From Roseitalea sp. (GTDB taxonomy: Bacteria; Pseudomonadota; Alphaproteobacteria; Rhizobiales; Rhizobiaceae), in the NCBI GenBank assembly GCA_017642895.1, contig JAEPON010000009.1:62001-126000 (forward strand): DNA of 64,000 nucleotides, given 5' to 3'. The notes under the pieces were generated by a model. The model saw only the letters and a list, made by a program, of their open reading frames with translations, was not told the origin of the DNA and did no database searches. Of this stretch, positions 7,873 to 13,960 are shown one piece after another; the first letter of the stretch is position 1, and each line of letters opens with the position of its first letter. A program made the position numbers and the translations under genes.

Positions 7873-8178
7873 ATGACAGTGTTGAAGGACATGAACCAGT
7901 CGGACCGCAAACACACCAAGACCGGCTCCGGAGACGACGCCGAGAAGACAGCGCAGTCGATCTCCTCGCAGGACATCAGGGCCGTGGCGATTTCCGCCGA
8001 ACCGGTGGACGAGCGGCTCGCAGCGCTCAGGAGCATGAAGACGGAGCTCGAGGCACGCCTTTCGGCCGATCGCGGCAGCGATCTGGGTCCGCTGGTCGAT
8101 GAAGTCGACAATGCGATAGAGAACCTGTCGAGCGCAGGCGGCGAGGCCGGCGTGCGATCCGCCACGGCGGCCGATTGA
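7873..8178 (+). CDS. small hypothetical stress-regulon protein
   Basis: 101 residues, hydrophilic and mostly helical in appearance, with no recognised domain. It begins at ATG 7873 behind AGGAGA at 7861-7866. The exact EcfG promoter 27 bases upstream places it in the general stress regulon. The next gene starts 36 bases downstream, so the two probably form an operon. Function unknown. Confidence 0.65.
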   Translation: MTVLKDMNQSDRKHTKTGSGDDAEKTAQSISSQDIRAVAISAEPVDERLAALRSMKTELEARLSADRGSDLGPLVDEVDNAIENLSSAGGEAGVRSATAAD

Positions 8179-8214
8179 CCGGTCAACCGCTCCGACCCCA
8201 GGCGAGATACGGAT

Positions 8215-8484
8215 GTGAGCATGGTCTCCGGTCAAAGGCCATCGATCAAGGATGATGAGACCTATGAGGCGCTGCGCGACAAAGGCGCCTCCAAAGAAAA
8301 GGCGGCGCGTATCGCCAACGCACAGGCGGCCGACGACCATGACCCGTCCGCAAAGGGTGGGTCCGCCAAAGCCTATGAGGACTGGTCCAAAGCAGACCTT
8401 TACGATCGGGCGCGGGAACTGGATATCAAAGGCCGATCCTACATGTCCAAGGGCGAACTGATCGACGCCCTGCGCAATCACTGA
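8215..8484 (+). CDS. Rho-N/SAP-like domain small protein
   Basis: 89 residues. The N-terminal half (DDETYEALRDKGASKEKAA) is a motif common in small stress-related proteins of plasmid and rhizobial genomes. The C-terminal half (WSKADLYDRARELDIKGRS, then SKGELIDALR) matches the Rho termination factor N-terminal/SAP-like helix-extended-loop-helix, a nucleic-acid binding fold. Start is GTG 8215, or ATG 8221 two codons later. Probably the second gene of the EcfG-driven operon beginning at 7873. A DNA- or RNA-binding role is inferred from the fold only. Confidence 0.72.
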   Translation: MSMVSGQRPSIKDDETYEALRDKGASKEKAARIANAQAADDHDPSAKGGSAKAYEDWSKADLYDRARELDIKGRSYMSKGELIDALRNH

Positions 8485-8562
8485 CATCGCCAGAACTTGT
8501 CAACGCGGGCACACGAACCACTGCATGTGGGCGCACAGCTTTTGCGGCCGGCTTTCACCCCG

Positions 8563-9552
8563 TCAGCGAAATTCAGTATGGTTGACGGCCAGCCGGTAAC
8601 TAACCGCGTTTTGGTCAACATCGAGTTCAGCGTCGCCGTTCACCGCCGAGGGGACGACCCGCTTCAACACCGTCCGGCTGAACCCTTTTGCCATGTCGTC
8701 GTCAAAGGCGTGGTCGCGCCCGTCTTCTTCCTTCCAACGGATCTCGGCCACGGGTGTCGCGCCGGTTTGTCGAACGATGTCGCACGCGATGTGTATCGTA
8801 CCATCTGCATCGAGCAGTGCGCCGTTGATGAGTGCATCGGTCACCAGTTCGTGCAGCGCCAGACCGATATGGACGGCGGCCGTCGGCGAGAAGGTGGGAT
8901 CGTCGCCGGTGACCTCGATACGGCTTGCACCCAATGGCACGACATCGATCACCTGAAGCTTGACCAGTTCGCGAAACCGCGCACCGCGCCAGTCGCTGTC
9001 GGTCACGGCGTCCTGCGATTTGGCCAACGATTGAACCCTGCCGGTGAATGTCCGCACGAACCCATCAACCGATCGCGACGAGCGTGCGGTTTGGGAGGCA
9101 AGGCTCAGCACCATGGCCAACATGTTCTTGGACCGGTGCGCGACCTCCATCATCAGGTTCTTGAGCGTCTGTTCGCGAATTTTCTCCTCGGTGATATCCA
9201 CCGAAGAGCACAAAAAGCCCGATTGACGCCCCGTTTCATCGTAAGCGGGCCGAACGGTGACCTTCAGGAAGCAATCCTTGCCGTCGGCCGCGACCGACGC
9301 CAGCGTCTGCAACTCCAGGGTAACGGGCTGGCCGGTCCGGCTTGCATCTTCCTTGGCCCTGGCGAACGCCGAAGCGCTTGCGCCGTTGAAGACATCGTCG
9401 TCGCACAGGCCGACCTGATCCGTCCGCGCCCAAACCGACTGATGGTTTTCAAACCATGCGAACCGGCCATCGGCGCCCTGAAAGAAGATCGTGACCGGCG
9501 ACCCTTCCAGCGCGATGGCGAGACTGTTGTGGTCGGGGCGGCGATCGTTCAT
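8563..9552 (-). CDS. PAS-HWE family sensor histidine kinase
   Basis: A cytosolic kinase of about 329 residues. An N-terminal PAS domain (about 10-125, closing with SSVDITEEK) is followed by an HWE-type dimerisation/phosphoacceptor region (EVAHRSKNMLAMVLSLA) and an HATPase region (LALHELVTDALINGALL). HWE kinases are the usual phosphate donors to PhyR. Its location two genes from phyR makes it a candidate general-stress-response sensor. TTG 9564 lies inside the terminator of the upstream gene, so ATG 9552 is preferred. No membrane segments, so the signal is intracellular or a bound cofactor. Confidence 0.87.
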   Translation of the reverse strand: MNDRRPDHNSLAIALEGSPVTIFFQGADGRFAWFENHQSVWARTDQVGLCDDDVFNGASASAFARAKEDASRTGQPVTLELQTLASVAADGKDCFLKVTVRPAYDETGRQSGFLCSSVDITEEKIREQTLKNLMMEVAHRSKNMLAMVLSLASQTARSSRSVDGFVRTFTGRVQSLAKSQDAVTDSDWRGARFRELVKLQVIDVVPLGASRIEVTGDDPTFSPTAAVHIGLALHELVTDALINGALLDADGTIHIACDIVRQTGATPVAEIRWKEEDGRDHAFDDDMAKGFSRTVLKRVVPSAVNGDAELDVDQNAVSYRLAVNHTEFR

Positions 9553-9565
9553 GGAAAAGTCCAAC

Positions 9566-9593
9566 GAAAAAGGGCGGGCTCAAACCCGCCCTT
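9566..9593 (-). terminator. rho-independent terminator after the DUF1328 gene
   Basis: Read on the minus strand, AAGGGCGGG pairs with CCCGCCCTT around a six-base loop (stem arms 9585-9593 and 9570-9578), followed by T residues. It separates the DUF1328 gene from the kinase gene. Confidence 0.8.
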
Positions 9594-9600
9594 GATCAGT

Positions 9601-9768
9601 TTAGCTCGCCTTGCGCAGGAAGCGGAAGGCGAGGCTGACGACGAACAGCACCAGAAACAGGAAAAACAGAATCTGGGCGATACCGGCCGACGCGCCTGCC
9701 ACGCCACCGAAGCCGAGAACGCCGGCAATGAGAGCGATGACCAGAAAAGCGAGTGCCCAACCAAGCAT
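9601..9768 (-). CDS. DUF1328 family small membrane protein (YtjA-like)
   Basis: A 55-residue protein consisting of two hydrophobic helices ([20 protein letters not shown] and [13 protein letters not shown] regions) ending FRFLRKAS, which is the DUF1328 pattern. Such proteins are common in stress regulons; function is unknown. The start codon is preceded by a very strong AAGGAGG ribosome binding site, an exact EcfG promoter lies at 9829-9804, and a terminator follows, so it is a self-contained stress-induced unit. Confidence 0.92.
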   Translation of the reverse strand: MLGWALAFLVIALIAGVLGFGGVAGASAGIAQILFFLFLVLFVVSLAFRFLRKAS

Positions 9769-9803
9769 GATGGTGATCCTCCTTTGTTGCAGATCAACCG
9801 CTT

Positions 9804-9829
9804 AACGGCCGACAATACCAATCGGTTCC
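9804..9829 (-). promoter_or_regulatory. EcfG promoter of the DUF1328 gene
   Basis: On the minus strand GGAAC (9829-9825) and CGTT (9807-9804) are separated by 17 bases, an exact consensus match 36 bases upstream of the start codon. Confidence 0.85.
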
Positions 9830-9850
9830 ATCATTGTGTCACACGGGAGC

Positions 9851-10645
9851 CTAGGCCGCCCTCCTTGACTGCTCGCCGAAAAACAGCGCCTGACTGATCA
9901 GCGCGGACACCATGGGCGGCTGGAACGGCTTTGTCACCAAATAGGCGGGCTCGGGCCGCTCGCCCGTCAGAAGGCGCTCGGGATAGGCGGTGATGAAGAT
10001 CACCGGAACCTCGACGGATCGCAATATCTCGTTGACGGCCTCAAGACCCGAACTGCCATCGGCGAGTTGGATGTCGGCCAGAACAATGCCCGGCCGATCT
10101 TTCTCGAACAGCGCCACCGCTTCGGTATGGGTGCGGGCAATGCCGGTGACCCGGTGTCCGAGATCCTCGACCATCGCCTCGACATCCATCGCAATCAGCG
10201 GCTCGTCCTCGATGATCAGAACGCTGGTCGCCACCTGTCCGGCAATGTCGCGGGCGGCCTGCTCCAGCAATTCGTCCGCGTCCGCGGTCTCGATGCCGAG
10301 TATCTGTGCCGTTTCCTCCGGGGAGAACCCCTCGACGGCGGTCAGCAGAAACGCCTGGCGGGGCATGGGCGCGATGGCCTGCAAGTTCCGTTCGCCACGG
10401 GCCGGCTCGGCCGGTGCATCCGGGTCCGCCTTCAGGTTGACATCAAGCGAAGACCACAAATCAAGGAACGATTTGTACAGTGCGAGCTTTACATCACTGA
10501 GATCGGAAAAAATGGCCCGATCGGCCACCAAGGCCTCCAGCAGAGCGGCGACGTAAGTGTCGCCGGCGCGCTGGGAACCGGTCAGCGCACGCGCGAAGCG
10601 GCGCAGAAGGGGAACATGGGGTGAAATCTGAGAGGCTAGCGACAT
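9851..10645 (-). CDS. phyR: PhyR, general stress response anti-anti-sigma response regulator
   Basis: 264 residues from ATG 10645. The N-terminal half is an ECF sigma-like domain (sigma-2/sigma-4 mimic, ending around EETAQILGIETADADELL). The C-terminal half is a receiver domain with LIIEDEPLIAMD, phosphoacceptor Asp in VLADIQLADG, and the Lys of LVTKPF. Phosphorylated PhyR binds NepR and releases EcfG. The frame is open to 10801, but this adds a non-PhyR leader that runs past the promoter, so it is rejected. An exact EcfG promoter lies at 10711-10687, giving positive feedback, and it is divergent from nepR-ecfG. Confidence 0.97.
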   Translation of the reverse strand: MSLASQISPHVPLLRRFARALTGSQRAGDTYVAALLEALVADRAIFSDLSDVKLALYKSFLDLWSSLDVNLKADPDAPAEPARGERNLQAIAPMPRQAFLLTAVEGFSPEETAQILGIETADADELLEQAARDIAGQVATSVLIIEDEPLIAMDVEAMVEDLGHRVTGIARTHTEAVALFEKDRPGIVLADIQLADGSSGLEAVNEILRSVEVPVIFITAYPERLLTGERPEPAYLVTKPFQPPMVSALISQALFFGEQSRRAA

Positions 10646-10686
10646 GTGTACTCCCTGCCGGCTCACGTGAAGGTGGACAAGCTGGA

Positions 10687-10711
10687 AACGCGAACGCAAG
10701 AAAGCGGTTCC
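10687..10711 (-). promoter_or_regulatory. EcfG promoter of phyR
   Basis: Minus-strand GGAAC (10711-10707) and CGTT (10690-10687), 16-base spacer, exact consensus. It lies back to back with the nepR promoter, the two -35 elements being 10 bases apart. Confidence 0.9.
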
Positions 10712-10721
10712 ATTTTTTTCC

Positions 10722-10746
10722 GGAACTTTTTTGCCGGAGCGGCGTT
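10722..10746 (+). promoter_or_regulatory. EcfG promoter of nepR-ecfG
   Basis: GGAAC at 10722-10726 and CGTT at 10743-10746, 16-base spacer, exact consensus, 33 bases upstream of the nepR start. Confidence 0.9.
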
Positions 10747-10779
10747 TCGGCGTAAATGGACCTGGGAAAGCGATAATCA

Positions 10780-10971
10780 ATGGGCTGGGTAATGCCAACA
10801 TCGAAAGACGAAAAAGCCCGACCGCTCAACGAGATGGCTGTGCGGCAGATCGGGAAGAAACTGCGCGAATCGTTTGACGAGGTCGCCAAGCAGCCGGTCC
10901 CCGACCGGTTCGCGGCCCTCCTGGACGAACTTGAAAAGTCCGAAGGGCAGAAGCAGGACAAGGATCAATGA
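10780..10971 (+). CDS. nepR: NepR anti-sigma factor
   Basis: A 63-residue protein with the NepR core: IGKKLRESFDEV, then PVPDRFAALLDELE, the two helices that hold EcfG and, under stress, PhyR. Length is typical. Start ATG 10780 has GGGAAAG upstream; a second in-frame ATG at 10792 is possible. Its stop overlaps the ecfG start (ATGA at 10968), so anti-sigma and sigma factor are translationally coupled, and the pair shares an EcfG promoter. Confidence 0.95.
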   Translation: MGWVMPTSKDEKARPLNEMAVRQIGKKLRESFDEVAKQPVPDRFAALLDELEKSEGQKQDKDQ

Positions 10972-11516
10972 CGGCTCCTGCCGACTTCAAGACCGATCTG
11001 CTGGGCGCGATCCCCAATCTGCGCGCATTCGCCCTGTCGTTGACCGGAGCGGGTGACCGAGCGGACGATCTCGTGCAGGAAACGCTGGTCAAGGCCTGGC
11101 ACAAGCAGGCAAGCTTTCAGCCGGGCACCAACATCAAAGCGTGGCTCTTCACAATCCTGCGCAACGAGTTCTATTCGCAGATGCGCAAGAAGGGGCGTGA
11201 GGTGTCCGACGCCGAAGGCACGCTGACCGAGGCAATGGCGACCCACCCGGACCAGATGGGCAAGCTCGATCTGGCCGACATGCAGCGGGCGTTGCAGATG
11301 CTGCCCGACGATCAGCGCGAGGCGATCATCCTGATCGGCGCATCGGGCATGAGCTACGAGGAAGCGGCAAAGGTCTGCGGCTGCGCGACAGGCACCGTCA
11401 AAAGCCGTGTCTCGCGCGCGCGAACACGTCTGGCTGAAATTCTAGACGTGGAGGATTCGAACGAATACGGGCCCGACTCCGTCGCCACCCAAGTCTTGGC
11501 ACGGGCGTTGGGCTAG
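10968..11516 (+). CDS. ecfG: EcfG, general stress response ECF sigma factor
   Basis: 182 residues with sigma-2 (about 12-85: DDLVQETLVKAWHK, WLFTILRNEFYSQMRK) and sigma-4 (about 105-160: LPDDQREAIILIGASGMSYEEAA, then GTVKSRVSRAR). Sequence and the nepR/phyR context identify it as the EcfG-type factor that reads GGAAC/CGTT promoters. Its stop codon TAG is part of a CTAG that forms the left flank of the MITE-like element. The response regulator beyond the element ends in the other CTAG copy, so the genes were probably convergent and overlapping at their stops before insertion. Confidence 0.96.
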   Translation: MTAPADFKTDLLGAIPNLRAFALSLTGAGDRADDLVQETLVKAWHKQASFQPGTNIKAWLFTILRNEFYSQMRKKGREVSDAEGTLTEAMATHPDQMGKLDLADMQRALQMLPDDQREAIILIGASGMSYEEAAKVCGCATGTVKSRVSRARTRLAEILDVEDSNEYGPDSVATQVLARALG

Positions 11517-11665
11517 GGTCAGGACCCATTGATCCGGTTGAAATGGCGGTCGAGATGGCAAGCAATACACTCAAAAGCACGAAGAGCGGGGCCCGTCCCC
11601 CGGTCGATCGCTTTGACGCGGCAGGGCGCAACCATATCGACCTGATTAATGGGTTCTGACCCTAG
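11513..11665. mobile_element. 145-bp MITE-like element with CTAG target duplication
   Basis: The core 11517-11661 is bounded by 18-base inverted ends, GGTCAGGACCCATTGATC (11517-11534) and the complement of GATTAATGGGTTCTGACC (11644-11661), identical at 16 of 18 positions. CTAG flanks both sides (11513-11516 and 11662-11665) and looks like a 4-base target duplication, of the YTAR type used by IS5-group elements. No transposase fits in it. On the minus strand it holds an open frame of 38 codons (11635-11519) with C5 and C23xxC26, of unknown meaning. Element family is an inference. Confidence 0.65.
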
Positions 11666-12108
11666 GTCGGCACCTGTTTCGAATTCGACGGGCCTTTCAA
11701 CGCATTTTGAAAGGCCAGGCACACCTCTTCGTCGCCAAACGGCTTTTGGAGAATAGCATCGGCCGACGAAAACAGGTCGTCTTCTTCCAACTGGCTGTCG
11801 GTGGTCATCAGGATCAGCTTGCACGGCGATCCCCGGACGAACTGCGCGATCCGGCGTTTTTCGTCATTGGTCGACCGGTAGTCCACCACGCAGACATCGG
11901 GCAGATGCGCGCAACGATCTGCAAGTTCCATCGCCTCGTGTGCCCGCAGGACTCGCGTCGTCCGGGCGCCCAGTTCCTGGGCGACCTGCTCGACGCTGAC
12001 GGCGATGAGCATCTCATCTTCGATGATGAGCACGCTTTTTCGGTCCAACACCGATGCGATTCCATGATGCACGTTCACAATGGCCAACTTGTACCGGCAT
12101 GGAACCAA
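11662..12108 (-). CDS. stand-alone receiver-domain response regulator
   Basis: A single receiver domain with no output domain: KSVLIIEDEMLIAVSVEQ (acidic pair), the phosphoacceptor Asp in VCVVDYRS, and the conserved Lys in LQKPFGDEE. Such proteins act as phosphate relays or bind partners directly; beside phyR and two HWE kinases it could serve the stress phosphorelay. The upstream end is uncertain: 12108 is a TTG without a clear ribosome binding site, and several internal GTG/TTG codons before residue 25 are possible. Its stop is the TAG of the CTAG bordering the mobile element. Confidence 0.78.
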   Translation of the reverse strand: MVPCRYKLAIVNVHHGIASVLDRKSVLIIEDEMLIAVSVEQVAQELGARTTRVLRAHEAMELADRCAHLPDVCVVDYRSTNDEKRRIAQFVRGSPCKLILMTTDSQLEEDDLFSSADAILQKPFGDEEVCLAFQNALKGPSNSKQVPT

Positions 12109-12158
12109 TCGGGTCTTTTAACTTTGACATATCTGATCAACAATCGAACGGGGAGACC

Positions 12159-12926
12159 ATGAGCACCAAGCCCGATACATCGGCGCCAACCCGCACGCGG
12201 AAGATCCCATGTGAGGATTGTCCATTGCGTCTTAGCGGCCGGTTTCGCGATTTCACCGACCACGAGCTGTCCTTCGTCTCGGGCTTCAAACGTGGCGAAC
12301 TGACCGCCGAGGCCGGATCGACGATTTTCGTCGAGGGCAGCCACAGCCCGCACCTTTACACGGTGATTTCGGGATGGGGCTTTCGCTACAAGATGCTCCA
12401 GGACGGGCGCCGGCAGATCCTGAACTATGTGCTGCCCGGCGATCTGGTCGGCCTGCAGGGCTCCTTGCTGGGCGAGATGGAACACTCGATCGAGTGCCTG
12501 TCGGACATGGTGCTGTGCATGTTCGAGCGCGATCGTTTGGGCGATCTTTACCAATCCAGTCCGACGCTGGCATTCGACATAACGTGGATTGCGGCACGCG
12601 AGGAGCAGATCCTCGACGAGCATCTGCTCAGCGTCGGCCAACGCACTGCGCTCGCGCGCGCGGCCTACCTGTTGGCATTCCTGCACGACCGCGCAAAAAC
12701 CGTCGGGCTGTTCGGCGATGCGCCGGAGATAGCGCCTCTGACGCAACAGCATGTCGCCGACACGCTCGGCCTGTCGCTGGTTCACACCAACAAGACACTG
12801 CGCAAGTTGCAGGAGCAGAAGACCATTTCCTGGAAGGATGCGGGATTTCGGATCACCAACATCGCCAAACTGCGCGAGATCGCCGTCTGGGAGGGTCTGC
12901 CGGAGAGCCAACGGCCGTTCATCTGA
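12159..12926 (+). CDS. Crp/Fnr-family transcriptional regulator
   Basis: 255 residues from ATG 12159 (GGGGAG upstream). It has a cyclic-nucleotide-binding-like beta barrel at about 30-145 (EAGSTIFVEGSHSPHLYTVISG, LPGDLVGLQG) and a Crp-type helix-turn-helix near 200-225 (QHVADTLGLSLVHTNKTLRKL). The N-terminal CEDCPLR resembles the start of FNR/FixK-like proteins, but the full four-Cys FNR cluster pattern is absent. It therefore probably senses something other than oxygen through an iron-sulfur cluster. Targets are unknown. Confidence 0.88.
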   Translation: MSTKPDTSAPTRTRKIPCEDCPLRLSGRFRDFTDHELSFVSGFKRGELTAEAGSTIFVEGSHSPHLYTVISGWGFRYKMLQDGRRQILNYVLPGDLVGLQGSLLGEMEHSIECLSDMVLCMFERDRLGDLYQSSPTLAFDITWIAAREEQILDEHLLSVGQRTALARAAYLLAFLHDRAKTVGLFGDAPEIAPLTQQHVADTLGLSLVHTNKTLRKLQEQKTISWKDAGFRITNIAKLREIAVWEGLPESQRPFI

Positions 12927-12979
12927 CCACGATCATGACGCAACGGGGCGGAGCCCGCGTTCAACGATCGGAAAATGCA

Positions 12980-13011
12980 AAACGCCCGGCGAGCAAATGC
13001 TCGCCGGGCGG
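12980..13011 (-). terminator. terminator of the dps operon
   Basis: A long perfect hairpin (CGCCCGGCGAGC with its complement around a four-base loop), followed on the minus strand by TTTT. It sits downstream of the 13033-13230 gene. Confidence 0.82.
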
Positions 13012-13032
13012 TTGGTTGACGTCAACGCTGCC

Positions 13033-13230
13033 TCAAACCGCGGCGGCACGACCGCCCTTGGGTCCGAAAATGAACCACAGGATCAAGCCGATCACTGGCA
13101 GGACGAGAATGAGGACGGTCCAGAGGGCCTTGGCCCCGGTGGACGCGCTCGATTGAAAGGTGCTGTAAATCGCCCAAACCATGGCGATCAGCAGGATCAG
13201 GCCGAGAAAGCCGCCAACTTCAATTCCCAT
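13033..13230 (-). CDS. PLDc_N-domain small membrane protein
   Basis: 65 residues with two hydrophobic helices (GGFLGLILLIAMVWAIYS and ALWTVLILVLPVIGLILWFIFGP regions), ending in the WFIFGPK pattern of the phospholipase D N-terminal (cardiolipin synthase anchor) family. Only the membrane anchor is present. It follows the dps gene by six bases on the same strand and ends at a terminator, so it is probably the last gene of the EcfG-driven dps operon. Function unknown. Confidence 0.88.
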   Translation of the reverse strand: MGIEVGGFLGLILLIAMVWAIYSTFQSSASTGAKALWTVLILVLPVIGLILWFIFGPKGGRAAAV

Positions 13231-13236
13231 TGTCTG

Positions 13237-13749
13237 TTACTCCTTGTCCGTGATCAGCGACCGCCACATCCACACGACCTGCTCGTGATAGGTCATGCGC
13301 CCGACCAGAAGGTCGTGTGTGACGAAATCGCGTTTGTCTTCAGCCATGTCGGCCGCATCGCGCATCTTTCGGATTGCCGCCTCGTGGTCCTGGATCAGGT
13401 CGGCGACCATGTCGTGCGCCGACCGGGCCGACGCATCCATCGAGACCACGGCCTCTTTCGGGCCGGCTGCATCGGCAATCGGTGCCTTGTGGCCCAGTGC
13501 CCGGATGCGCTCGGCAATCTCATCGGCCGCCTTGAACAGGTTGGTATATTGTTCCTCGGTCATCTCATGGATGGCGTGGAACATCGGCCCGACCACGTTC
13601 CAGTGATAGATGTGCGATTTGATGACCAGATAATAAGTGTCGGTCAGAATCGCCGACAATGCTTGGGCGATCTCCTCGCGCGCGCCATCATCGATGCCGG
13701 TCGATACGTTTTCATTGGCCAGTTCCGGCTTCAGGGCAGCCTGTGCCAT
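13237..13749 (-). CDS. dps: Dps family DNA-binding/ferritin-like protein
   Basis: 170 residues of the Dps type: ILTDTYYLVIKSHIYHWNVVG and HAIHEMTEEQYTNLFKAADEIAERIRALG carry the His/Asp/Glu ligands of the inter-subunit ferroxidase site. Dps oligomers store iron and protect DNA from peroxide. A GGAGG site precedes the ATG. A short frame (13869-13771) and then an exact EcfG promoter (13952-13928) lie upstream, so stress induction is expected. Cotranscribed with the PLDc_N gene. Confidence 0.93.
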   Translation of the reverse strand: MAQAALKPELANENVSTGIDDGAREEIAQALSAILTDTYYLVIKSHIYHWNVVGPMFHAIHEMTEEQYTNLFKAADEIAERIRALGHKAPIADAAGPKEAVVSMDASARSAHDMVADLIQDHEAAIRKMRDAADMAEDKRDFVTHDLLVGRMTYHEQVVWMWRSLITDKE

Positions 13750-13770
13750 CGGATACCTCCAGTATTCGGA

Positions 13771-13869
13771 TCAGTTTTCGGGTTGCACTTCAACGCCGGG
13801 CTCGCCGATGTCGGCGGTCACCGCGTCACGATCAAGAAGGTCGAGAAAGACTGCGCCCTTGCCGTGCAT
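13771..13869 (-). CDS. possible 32-residue leader protein upstream of dps
   Basis: A small frame between the EcfG promoter and dps, encoding an acidic peptide beginning MHGKGAVFLDLLDRDAV and ending VEVQPEN, with stop about 20 bases before the dps start. A strong GGAGG lies upstream but is placed better for an overlapping 20-codon frame starting ATGATG; a TTG five codons before the ATG is another possible start. The peptide looks protein-like, but this may simply be the dps leader. Confidence 0.3.
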   Translation of the reverse strand: MHGKGAVFLDLLDRDAVTADIGEPGVEVQPEN

Positions 13870-13927
13870 GTTGGGATTTGACAACGGTCATCATACCTCC
13901 TTCGTCCGACGTCACGGACAAAGGACA

Positions 13928-13952
13928 AACGCGGGACGCCGCCGACCGTTCC
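13928..13952 (-). promoter_or_regulatory. EcfG promoter of the dps operon
   Basis: Minus-strand GGAAC (13952-13948) and CGTT (13931-13928), 16-base spacer, exact consensus. It starts nine bases past the stop of the phospholipase D-like gene. Confidence 0.83.
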
Positions 13953-13960
13953 CCAATTCA

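Noticed and set aside
8497-9897. 466-codon plus-strand frame opposite the HWE kinase and DUF1328 gene
   Set aside because: Antisense to two recognised genes and their terminator; no homologous pattern seen.
12101-12125. GGAAC upstream of the Crp/Fnr gene as an EcfG promoter
   Set aside because: No CGTT at 16 or 17 bases downstream.
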